Part shown: positions 8,771 to 15,858 of the stretch, one piece after another
Layout of the letters: each line of letters starts with the position of its first letter
Numbering within the stretch: position 1 is the stretch's first letter
Source: a virus
IMG/VR virus record: IMGVR_UViG_3300005608_000016
Span: 1-31,655 of that record
DNA: 31,655 bases
Reading direction: 5' to 3' (one strand)
Made by a program: the position numbers and the translations under genes
The notes under the pieces: model-generated
The model's input: the letters and a program-made list of their open reading frames with translations, nothing else
Databases searched by the model: none
Told to the model about the DNA's origin: nothing

Positions 8771-8822
8771 ACTCGTAGCACTTAAGGATTTCTTGATATA
8801 AAGATTCAGAGTGGGTTAGCAT
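8679..8822 (-). CDS. Small ORF, 5' part (47 aa; possibly half of a frameshifted gene)
   Basis: ATG 8822 overlaps the last 17 nt of the 60-aa gene upstream, as expected for coupled translation. It encodes MLTHSESLYQEILKCYEYES and continues RNPTIYGNVIRV to a TAA at 8679. The first 25 residues look like a natural N-terminus. The residues after RNPTI look less protein-like, while the frame one base over continues with MEMLFVSKW. This suggests that residues 1-25 belong with the ORF ending at 8618. The function is unknown. Confidence 0.45.
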   Translation of the reverse strand: MLTHSESLYQEILKCYEYESRNPTIYGNVIRVKMESAESSRKLRVDK

Positions 8823-8988
8823 ATGCAACAACTTCATCAGAAGCGGTAGAACGAATAAAAGACATTACACTCATAAATTCATCAACTGTTTCACAGTCTA
8901 CAACTTTTTCATCACCTTCATTGGAGTAAAGATAGAAGTTGCGAGTGGAAGGATCGATGACGACTCGGGAGAGATACTCGTCTTGCAT
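8806..8988 (-). CDS. Small hypothetical protein (60 aa)
   Basis: This is the first gene after the perfect sigma70 promoter at 9014-9042, with its ATG about 20 nt past the expected transcription start and a weak AAGAGA purine tract upstream. The protein is acidic (MQDEYLSRVVIDPSTRNFYL to VVAYANPL), with alternating hydrophobic residues suggesting a small beta-plus-helix fold. No domain was recognised. Its end overlaps the next small ORF by 17 nt. Placement behind a strong early-type promoter suggests an early function, possibly host-directed, but this is inference. Confidence 0.7.
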   Translation of the reverse strand: MQDEYLSRVVIDPSTRNFYLYSNEGDEKVVDCETVDEFMSVMSFIRSTASDEVVAYANPL

Positions 8989-9013
8989 TAGGTGTTCTCT
9001 TGATTACCCACTT

Positions 9014-9042
9014 ATTATAGAGGACTCAGGCGTCCTTGTCAA
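9014..9042 (-). promoter_or_regulatory. Perfect consensus sigma70 promoter (early type)
   Basis: On the minus strand an exact TTGACA (9037-9042), a 17-bp spacer and an exact TATAAT (9014-9019) form a textbook sigma70 promoter. The -35 box lies inside the last codons of the 80-aa structural paralogue (the Leu-Asp-Lys codons), and the spacer holds an inverted repeat AGGAC/GTCCT. It would drive the 60-aa gene and the small ORFs down to the terminator at 8605. Confidence 0.85.
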
Positions 9043-9268
9043 GCAATTCACCCACGATCATGTAGTAGCAATCCACTGGTAACCCATTGGTTGAAAGGTG
9101 AATCTCATTACCCTGGTGACGCTTCACACGCAAGTCCTGGTTAGAACCCACCTGAGTGAGGTGAATCGTCACAGTACTCATATCTATATCTTCTTCCCAT
9201 GACTTGGGAAGTTCTATCATGTTCTTCGTTGTTCTGCCGTGCAGAAATTCAAAATTAGGTTCAGTCAT
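9026..9268 (-). CDS. Small structural-type protein, paralogue of the 344-aa protein's C-terminal domain
   Basis: This 80-aa protein is nearly a stand-alone copy of a domain at the C-terminus of the 344-aa protein (10751-11785). Compare NMIELPKSWEEDIDMSTVTI with NVIDLPEYWEGLVDPETITV; then LTQVGSNQDLRVK with LTAFGRAQNLYVK; then a C-Y-x-M/V-x-V ending. The domain looks all-beta. Its ATG overlaps the end of the 482-aa gene by 8 nt, suggesting translational coupling within the late operon. The function is unknown; a small decoration or assembly subunit sharing a binding site with its larger relative is plausible. Confidence 0.75.
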   Translation of the reverse strand: MTEPNFEFLHGRTTKNMIELPKSWEEDIDMSTVTIHLTQVGSNQDLRVKRHQGNEIHLSTNGLPVDCYYMIVGELLDKDA

Positions 9269-10709
9269 CTATAACATCAAGAATTGTAGGATCTTCTATA
9301 ACAGAGCTAAGTGAATCTAAAGTATCTATATCATCATTCTCATTCCCCAAAACCTTGCGCATACCAAAAATTCTAAGAGAAATATCATTACGCTGCGATC
9401 TTAATGCATTAGATGACACAAGTAATGTTTGATTTACTGAATCATTACTAATAAGTGCAGTCTCTTTTGTGCTTGAAATACCAAGTGTGTTTGTTATAGC
9501 ATTATTAATTGCAGATGAGCAAGAATTTAATGACTCGTAGAATGGATTAGTTTCTGATCCTGTTGGAAAACCGCCAGCATTTGATCTAGTATCACCTTCC
9601 TCAGCGTCATCTCCATTAAAAAGAATTGGTTTATCATCAAATCCAAGCGTAAAATAAATTCTTCCAGGGCCAACTTCTGGTTCAAAAATGTACTGTTCTC
9701 CATCAGTATTTACTAGGAATGCATCTCCAGTATTCCATTCATCTTGTTTTTTAGTATCTCCATTTTGAACTAGAAAAACTGATTTACCTGCACCAATATT
9801 AGATGTTGTGGCAATACTAATGACTTGATCATTAAATGGATCTTTTTTAAATGGAACTTTAAATTTTTTTCTTCCTTTTAAGAATTCATCAGGATCTGCA
9901 ATAACCCTGAAACTGACGAGTGAATTATCAGGTTCTGGAGCAGCTGCATTATCTCCCATTGCAACATTAGTCTTAATGATATTAACTGTTGCTTGTGTAC
10001 TAGCTATTCCAACTGGTTCAAGATTTACTGTTAATGTTCCAATACCGACTTCTGTAATTTTAATGGGACTAATTTGGAGAACACCAGACTTCGTGCAACG
10101 AGAAATTATCTGTCCCGGTTCATATTTTGTATTTTTACTCGTTAGATTCATTATAGTGATCTCTGATGATCCGATACTACACGTACCAATAAATGAGCCT
10201 ATTAAAGTGTTACCAATATCTTCATTAAATGGTTCTTCATAATATTTTAATCCATATAAATTTCTTCGATCAAAACCCAGTTCACTACTGAGATTATCTG
10301 TAGTGCTTGTTCCATCAGAATTTAATTTTGTCAGAGTGGGAGTTCCTGTTGTTGTTCCAATTCCAACATCATTTCTATAAGGTGTAGCACTTAATCTTGT
10401 ACATCTAAACCAATATTGATCTTGTGACTGTTGTCCTCCAGAGGCTTCCTGAATCCCAACAAATCTCCAAAATAAATCGGTTCTACAAGGCGAATCAATT
10501 CGATCCTGATATGCAGTCTGGACATCAGCAAATGATCTATTTACATCTTCAGTTTCTTCAAAAACATGTCTTTCAAGTTTTTCTATTGCATCATCGTAAA
10601 ATGATTTACTATCATCAGCAATGATGATTTCATCTTGGACAAATCCTATTTGTTGAGCTTTAACGTCAACAGATTTTTTAATAAGTTTTTTTATATCTTC
10701 TGATGCCAT
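9261..10709 (-). CDS. Virion structural protein (482 aa), function unknown
   Basis: This protein begins MASEDIKKLIKKSVDVKAQQ with an apparently helical, charged N-terminal 60 residues, followed by a Trp/Tyr-rich segment (TDLFWRFVGIQEAS, then QYWFRCTRLSATPYR). The rest is beta-rich and Gly/Thr/Ser-rich, including VGIGTTTG, which recalls the fibre proteins. A strong ribosome binding site (GGGAGGA, about 6 nt before ATG) supports the start. It is part of the late tail/baseplate cluster, downstream of the 344-aa protein and overlapping the 80-aa paralogue. No enzymatic motifs were seen. Fibre attachment or baseplate periphery is an inference from position. Confidence 0.8.
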   Translation of the reverse strand: MASEDIKKLIKKSVDVKAQQIGFVQDEIIIADDSKSFYDDAIEKLERHVFEETEDVNRSFADVQTAYQDRIDSPCRTDLFWRFVGIQEASGGQQSQDQYWFRCTRLSATPYRNDVGIGTTTGTPTLTKLNSDGTSTTDNLSSELGFDRRNLYGLKYYEEPFNEDIGNTLIGSFIGTCSIGSSEITIMNLTSKNTKYEPGQIISRCTKSGVLQISPIKITEVGIGTLTVNLEPVGIASTQATVNIIKTNVAMGDNAAAPEPDNSLVSFRVIADPDEFLKGRKKFKVPFKKDPFNDQVISIATTSNIGAGKSVFLVQNGDTKKQDEWNTGDAFLVNTDGEQYIFEPEVGPGRIYFTLGFDDKPILFNGDDAEEGDTRSNAGGFPTGSETNPFYESLNSCSSAINNAITNTLGISSTKETALISNDSVNQTLLVSSNALRSQRNDISLRIFGMRKVLGNENDDIDTLDSLSSVIEDPTILDVIDD

Positions 10710-10730
10710 AGTTTATCCTCCCATTAAGAA

Positions 10731-10743
10731 AATGATTATCATT
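10731..10743. repeat. Perfect 13-nt palindrome AATGATTATCATT
   Basis: The palindrome lies in the 41-bp gap between the 344-aa and 482-aa genes. It equals the 13-nt core of the classical Fur-box consensus, with 15 of 19 matches to the full box by eye. It may be fortuitous or an RNA/DNA structure; a regulatory role is unsupported. Confidence 0.4.
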
Positions 10744-10750
10744 GATTTCT

Positions 10751-11785
10751 TTACCAGTGCGTTTCTCTTCGATCATAGTCCCAACCACCTACTAAGAAGT
10801 CTTTGGGATCGCCGGGATAATCTGCAGGCGTTTCTCCTTCGTAAGTGACATGTAATATTTTATCATGATTTCTTGGATCTAACCACCTTGCTACCCACAC
10901 TTCATAATGACAATCTGGCATAGAGAGATCTTCATTTGCGATAATCACTCTCTTACCGTCCTCAATTTCCTTAACATATAAATTCTGCGCTCTGCCAAAA
11001 GCAGTCAAAGTAACCGTGATTGTTTCTGGATCAACAAGTCCTTCCCAATATTCTGGAAGATCAATAACATTACCTTTTACTTTTCCACGAACATATATTC
11101 CAGGTTCAGGGCCTTCAGTAACAATGTGACGGATTCTAGTATTTTTCTTTTTCCAATGAGGAATATCAAAAGCACCCAGGGGTTTATTACCTGATGCAAC
11201 ACCATTTAAACCTCCAGTAAAAGATCCCGCAAAATTAGGAGCAGTTACTTGTCCACTAAACGCTGTAGGGCCCATAATTGCCTTAGCAGCTGCTCTTGCT
11301 TCTACTCCTGATTGTGTTTGAGCTCCAGTTTCAACTTGAGCACCTGTTTTGACTTCAGCACCTTCTGACTTTTCTAGGGCAATAGTCTTTTTCTTAAGCG
11401 GTGCTATTTCAACTGTAAGAACTGCAGTAGTAATATTAAGAGTAGAGCATAACATCGTAACACCAACGGGGCCGACTGGATCTCCAACCACAACATCCAT
11501 TGGTGTTGGCACAGGTGGAATAGAATTTCTAATATAAAGAATTGAAGGTACAGTTGCCCTTGGATTTTCTTCCGGAGATGGACGAGTCAACATAGTGGTT
11601 GCAAGTGGTTGAGCAGGAGGGAAAAATTTTCCACTTCCGACTAACACACCACCATTAAAATGTGCTGTTCCACAAACAGCTACATCTCCAGCACCGAATG
11701 GATTTATTGCAGCAGTTGGATTGAGTCCTTGAGGGGTGAAAACACAATTTAATTGTTTTCCTACATGAATGTCTCCTACTTCCAT
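10751..11785 (-). CDS. Virion structural protein (344 aa) with C-terminal conserved beta domain
   Basis: This protein reads MEVGDIHVGKQLNCVFTPQG at its start. The mid-region (about residues 135-170) has a low-complexity Ala/Gly/Glu/Thr repeat (AEVKTGAQVETGAQTQSG). An IMGPTAFSGQVTAPNFAGS stretch follows, and then the conserved C-terminal domain (about residues 225-320) with VRGKVKGNVIDLPEYWEGLV. That domain is duplicated as the 80-aa gene downstream. It directly follows the beta-helix needle gene (TAA-G-ATG junction). A baseplate or spike-associated role fits the position. No catalytic signature was seen. Confidence 0.8.
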   Translation of the reverse strand: MEVGDIHVGKQLNCVFTPQGLNPTAAINPFGAGDVAVCGTAHFNGGVLVGSGKFFPPAQPLATTMLTRPSPEENPRATVPSILYIRNSIPPVPTPMDVVVGDPVGPVGVTMLCSTLNITTAVLTVEIAPLKKKTIALEKSEGAEVKTGAQVETGAQTQSGVEARAAAKAIMGPTAFSGQVTAPNFAGSFTGGLNGVASGNKPLGAFDIPHWKKKNTRIRHIVTEGPEPGIYVRGKVKGNVIDLPEYWEGLVDPETITVTLTAFGRAQNLYVKEIEDGKRVIIANEDLSMPDCHYEVWVARWLDPRNHDKILHVTYEGETPADYPGDPKDFLVGGWDYDRRETHW

Positions 11786-11786
11786 C

Positions 11787-12401
11787 TTATGCCACTAAAC
11801 TCCTGATAAGTTTGTTGAGTCCATCTATTGTCTGGAAAAAAGTATTAGATCCAGAACCAAATAATGCTGTAACATCAGCAGCTTCAACCACTTTAAAGTT
11901 TGCTGCATTCACCCCCACTTTTTGCATACAATTAATATTTACACTCCTTTCTGCAGCGATACCAACAGAATCATCCGCCTGTATACTCATTTCAGCGGTG
12001 TCCATATCAATGGCAGCATTTGAATGAATGTTTATAAACCCAGTGGTGTCACCATTACCTTCTGCAATAAGATCAATATCTCTTGCTACTATTCTTACTC
12101 TTCCTCTAGGAGCAAACAAAATTAAATCACCGTTTTCAGCATACGTCACACCAGCGATGCCATCTACTGGTTTTTCACCACAACGCACATTATAACATGC
12201 TGGTGCTGATACGTTAATAGATCCGTTGAGTGTTCCGGTGCATTGAAGTCCAATATATTGACTTCGTCTAAATCCAGGATTAGGAAAAATACGGCGTATC
12301 ATCACCGCTTGTTTATTATTTTGACTATCTACTTGTTCAAATGAAACCTCACCAAAGAGGTTACCAATTCTATTATAATCAGGACATTTTGCTGCACCCA
12401 T
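11787..12401 (-). CDS. Beta-helix needle/spike protein (gp5 C-terminal or VgrG tip-like)
   Basis: This 204-aa protein has an N-terminal region with VSFEQVDSQNN and RRIFPNPGFRRSQYIGLQC. The C-terminal half contains short repeating beta strands (GDLILFAPRGRVRIVARDID, then LIAEGNGD, INIHSNAAIDMDTAEMSIQA, SVGIAAERSVNINCMQKVGV) like the triple-stranded beta-helix of T4 gp5C and VgrG spikes. It lies immediately downstream of the OB-fold hub gene with a TAATG overlap, which makes co-assembly likely. The likely role is the membrane-piercing needle of the baseplate. This assignment rests on repeat pattern and synteny, not on a clear sequence match. Confidence 0.6.
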   Translation of the reverse strand: MGAAKCPDYNRIGNLFGEVSFEQVDSQNNKQAVMIRRIFPNPGFRRSQYIGLQCTGTLNGSINVSAPACYNVRCGEKPVDGIAGVTYAENGDLILFAPRGRVRIVARDIDLIAEGNGDTTGFINIHSNAAIDMDTAEMSIQADDSVGIAAERSVNINCMQKVGVNAANFKVVEAADVTALFGSGSNTFFQTIDGLNKLIRSLVA

Positions 12402-15400
12402 TATACTTTACCCACACAATCGATAACTTGCAGAGTTGGAGTTCCAAGTGGAACAACAAATCCAGAATCATTTACATCAATAAATCTCAGCACAGGTTTC
12501 AGATCAGCATTAAATCCAGTCTTAGTATTTATTCTGATTTCGGGGAGAGTTGTAAATCCGATACCTGGATTAGTGATTTTGACACCTATGATTGCACCAT
12601 TCTCGATGATCAATTCTCCTTCAGCACCCGGAATAATCAGTTCATCATCGGGATTATATCCAAATCCTCCGTTATCAATAGCAATACCACTCAATGTAGC
12701 AACTTTATCATCACCATCACCTTTAGAAGTTGGAGGTTCATTTGGATCTTCTGGTGTTCCTGCAGGACATCCAGGAGCAGTAAATGTCACACTATATTCA
12801 GGAATTTTACCCCATTTAGGATCATCTAATAAATCTCTCATTTTAGGGCCAACTCTTAGGAAAAACTTGTTTGTCAAGAAAAACCTTACATCTTGATCAG
12901 AAAATCCCTGTTCTTTTGCAAGTCGAAGATCAAGAAACGCTCCAAATTGATGCTTGATCCCAGTCTCATAAGCTTTTCCTTGAGTATAATCAAAGTTACT
13001 CATGTCCTTAATTTTCGGATTAGTCCCCTTGACTACACATCCTGGTATCATATCCTCAGTGAACTTTTCATCAATTAATATTTTTTGTTCACCGGGAAAA
13101 GTTATTTCGTCTCCATAATATGCAGTTATTGTGGTGCCTTTACTATAAGGGATGTCCCAATCATAATTGGCTCTATGGATAGTAGTTTGGCATCTATTAG
13201 CCCAAACCCTTCCTCCACCCCCCTTGTCTCCATAAGGGTATGCTTCATATCCATATCCACTATCATCCATTATAACATCCGTGACGCCTATTTCATCGTC
13301 ATCATCATCTTCGTCATCATCAAACTCATCATCAATTATATCATCATCTTCTGGATCATTTGGATCTTTATCATCATCTATTATTTCAATATCTTCTTCA
13401 TTAATTTCATCTTCAGGATCTGGTGGTGTTCCGGGTGGTGTTTCTGGCAGTATTGGTTCATCATAATCTACAATTTCAGATTCTTTATCAGTAATCACGA
13501 CTTTTACATATTTCCTTTTCTTTTTAATTTTTAATTTAATTTTATCTAATTTTTTAATACCCTTATTATCTTTTTTCTTTAATTTTTTAACTCTGATACT
13601 AACATAGAAATGTTCTTTCCCTTCTATATCAGTATTTCTAAATCCTTCACCACCACCTCCTTTTGCTCTTGCTTTAATTTTAAAGACTTTTTCTGTTTGT
13701 CCAGGTTTAAACTCAATAACTTCTTTTTTAAATTTAAAATCATCATTGAATAAAGCAGTTCCTCTATTTTTAAGAGTTTTTACTCTTATTCTTGATCTAA
13801 CATCAGTACGTCCAGATCTAATAATAGTTAATCTAGCGACTTCTCCTTCTTTTATCTTAACTTTTTTTTGTTTCCATCTATAAACAATTTTATTTTTATT
13901 TTTTACTTTTCCTAAAACAGGCCTGCCAATAGCACCTTTACCATTACCACAAGGATCCTCAAAAGAAACTAAGGGCGCTTTAACATATTGTCCAGGACTT
14001 ATAATATCAACACCAATTAATTCTCCAGCCAAGTTAATCACAGGATTACCAGTTGCTCCGTCACCATCACCACCAAAAAATACAACATTGGGAGGGCCGC
14101 AACTAATAGCATCAGTATTACATCCGCCATCAATGATGTTTTGCCAAATTATTCCCGAATCTATCTCATCAAGAGGATTATATTCAGTTCCATCATCCTT
14201 TGTAAATCTAGCTTCTATAGATTCCTGTCCCTTAATTGGATTTTTCTCTAAAGTAGTAGATATATTACCTACTGTGTTTGCCACGGTGGCAGTAACACCT
14301 CTTGCTTTTTCAAATATTCTATTAAAGTCTAAAGTTGGATTATTACTTGGTTTTGAACCTTGAAGAAAATCCCAGGTGCTAGAGTCGGGACAGATATTTT
14401 CTGCTTTACAAGTGAATACATCTAGAATGCTAGTCACAAAATCAAGCATATCTCCTGCTAGATCAATAATTGCCCCTACGGAATCGACGAATCCACCGAT
14501 TACACTAGCAAGATTACTTAATATACTACTGATAACTCCAGTAATATTTCCAAGAACATTTCCAATAATGCCACCAATAACATTCTCAACTAAACATTCG
14601 GCAGCATTCAAAATCTTATCAACAATAGTCTTGAGGATATTGGCAACCGTTTTCTCAAGATTTGCAAGAATTTTTGCAATCAAACAAGATATTGCGGTTA
14701 GTGCTTTATCCTGAGCTTCATTGGCAATATATCTCGCTGATAATGGAACTTTACCTATAATTACATTCGCAACAGTTGTAACTTTCCTAAGTATCCATTT
14801 TCTAACTTTTTGAACCAATGCTGCCATTATTCTTGCGATATCGCCCGCAGCATTTCCAATACTGATATCGAAGGAATCACCTCCAATTCCTACATTTAAT
14901 GATGCATTTGGTATGGTATTACTAACAAAATTTTGTGCATCTGATAAAAAATTCTGAGATGTAGCAAGGAAACTATCATCACCGATAATTCCAGTCTTCA
15001 GAGATTCAACATCTTGAATCATACTAGTGATAGCATCATTAACACCATCTACATTTACAGTATCACAAGCACTTTTAATATTTGGTAGTTTTGATTTGAA
15101 ATCTTGCTTTTTGTCCTCATCAGACGGTGATTGAGTACCAGGAAGTTCAGCAGTGTTTAATTTTCCTTCTAAAGTATGAGTAGTAGGAGTTTTTGAGTCT
15201 GGTAAAAATCCAGTTAACGCAACTTCACCCCTTCCTGATAATTCAGCATTTTCAATGAATTTAGCAACAGCATTAGGGATGACTCTTTCAATATAATATG
15301 CGTCACTGTTTGGATCTTTTGAAACATAAACGAATGTATTTTGTGGATATTTTATGATACCCAAATCCTGAGCACCCAATCCACTCGTAAGATGAAGGGG

Positions 15401-15625
15401 ATATGCAAGACGAAGTCTATTTTCGGGTTTGTCAGGAGGATCAATACCTAAAAGTCTGATCCTATAGCGCCGAGAAACTACGGTTGGCGGCTCATCTTCA
15501 AACTTTCCAGAGTATTGTGTCTCATTTGGTGTTTCGACACCAACAATCACCGCGGGAATATGAGTTGAATTCCATATTTCTTCGGCGATTAATTTATAAT
15601 TGTACTTATCGGAAAGTCCTGACAT
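12401..15625 (-). CDS. Baseplate hub/spike protein with gp5-like N-terminal OB fold (1074 aa)
   Basis: Residues about 15-120 resemble the OB domain of T4 gp5: RRYRIRLLGIDPPDKPENRL, then FVYVSKDPNSDAYYIERVIP. A long helical, hydrophobic region follows (about 230-400, many Ile/Leu/Asn). At about 495-560 is a Gly-rich module with SPGQYVKAPLVSF. At about 580-710 is a very Lys-rich Calx-beta-like domain (EGEVARLTIIRSG; IEFKPGQTEKVFKIKA; GKEHFYVSI). Next comes an Asp/Glu-rich linker (about 720-785), and a C-terminal region with Gly-rich modules (GGFGYNPDDELIIPG). No lysozyme motif was seen. It lies between CP12 and the needle gene, consistent with a central hub or spike. Confidence 0.7.
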   Translation of the reverse strand: MSGLSDKYNYKLIAEEIWNSTHIPAVIVGVETPNETQYSGKFEDEPPTVVSRRYRIRLLGIDPPDKPENRLRLAYPLHLTSGLGAQDLGIIKYPQNTFVYVSKDPNSDAYYIERVIPNAVAKFIENAELSGRGEVALTGFLPDSKTPTTHTLEGKLNTAELPGTQSPSDEDKKQDFKSKLPNIKSACDTVNVDGVNDAITSMIQDVESLKTGIIGDDSFLATSQNFLSDAQNFVSNTIPNASLNVGIGGDSFDISIGNAAGDIARIMAALVQKVRKWILRKVTTVANVIIGKVPLSARYIANEAQDKALTAISCLIAKILANLEKTVANILKTIVDKILNAAECLVENVIGGIIGNVLGNITGVISSILSNLASVIGGFVDSVGAIIDLAGDMLDFVTSILDVFTCKAENICPDSSTWDFLQGSKPSNNPTLDFNRIFEKARGVTATVANTVGNISTTLEKNPIKGQESIEARFTKDDGTEYNPLDEIDSGIIWQNIIDGGCNTDAISCGPPNVVFFGGDGDGATGNPVINLAGELIGVDIISPGQYVKAPLVSFEDPCGNGKGAIGRPVLGKVKNKNKIVYRWKQKKVKIKEGEVARLTIIRSGRTDVRSRIRVKTLKNRGTALFNDDFKFKKEVIEFKPGQTEKVFKIKARAKGGGGEGFRNTDIEGKEHFYVSIRVKKLKKKDNKGIKKLDKIKLKIKKKRKYVKVVITDKESEIVDYDEPILPETPPGTPPDPEDEINEEDIEIIDDDKDPNDPEDDDIIDDEFDDDEDDDDDEIGVTDVIMDDSGYGYEAYPYGDKGGGGRVWANRCQTTIHRANYDWDIPYSKGTTITAYYGDEITFPGEQKILIDEKFTEDMIPGCVVKGTNPKIKDMSNFDYTQGKAYETGIKHQFGAFLDLRLAKEQGFSDQDVRFFLTNKFFLRVGPKMRDLLDDPKWGKIPEYSVTFTAPGCPAGTPEDPNEPPTSKGDGDDKVATLSGIAIDNGGFGYNPDDELIIPGAEGELIIENGAIIGVKITNPGIGFTTLPEIRINTKTGFNADLKPVLRFIDVNDSGFVVPLGTPTLQVIDCVGKV
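13285..13405. repeat. Low-complexity Asp/Glu-coding tract
   Basis: Dense ATC/TCA repeats on the plus strand correspond to GAT/GAC/GAA codons on the minus strand, encoding the polyacidic linker of the 1074-aa hub protein. It is coding and in frame. Such tracts are prone to slippage and length change. Confidence 0.8.
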
Positions 15626-15630
15626 TTATA

Positions 15631-15858
15631 TCAATCTTCGTAAATTCTGCACTCATCTGCATCTGGTTCCATTTCACAAAAAAGTTCTAATGCAGTTGGA
15701 TCATGATGATCTCCTGCTTCAATTTCTGCTTTGTGATTCTCTACATAAACTTCAAGTTCATGCAGTTCTTCTTCGATGTGGCGGCGCTGTTGTGGAGACG
15801 TTGTAGGATCTTGGAGGATCTCTTTGTCTTTTTGGATGTGCTTTTCGACGCTTTCCAT
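15631..15858 (-). CDS. cp12: CP12-like Calvin-cycle regulator
   Basis: This 75-aa protein is helical at the N-terminus and ends DPTALELFC-EMEPDADEC-RIYED. That matches the C-terminal signature of CP12 (a Cys pair around E-x-P-x-x-x-E-C-R-x-Y-x-D), which clamps GAPDH with phosphoribulokinase and so inhibits the Calvin cycle. The C-terminal Cys pair is present; the N-terminal Cys pair of many host CP12s is absent, and HIEEELHELE stands where hosts have AWDxVEEL. Phage CP12 is known from cyanophages as an auxiliary metabolic gene. Here the gene overlaps the hub gene upstream (TAATG) and sits 5 nt before the OB-fold gene, inside the late structural operon. Confidence 0.85.
   Translation of the reverse strand: MESVEKHIQKDKEILQDPTTSPQQRRHIEEELHELEVYVENHKAEIEAGDHHDPTALELFCEMEPDADECRIYED

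Noticed and set aside
13085-13534. Ile/Phe-rich and Ser-rich plus-strand ORFs
   Set aside because: They mirror the Asp/Glu-rich linker of the 1074-aa protein in other frames and have low-complexity composition.
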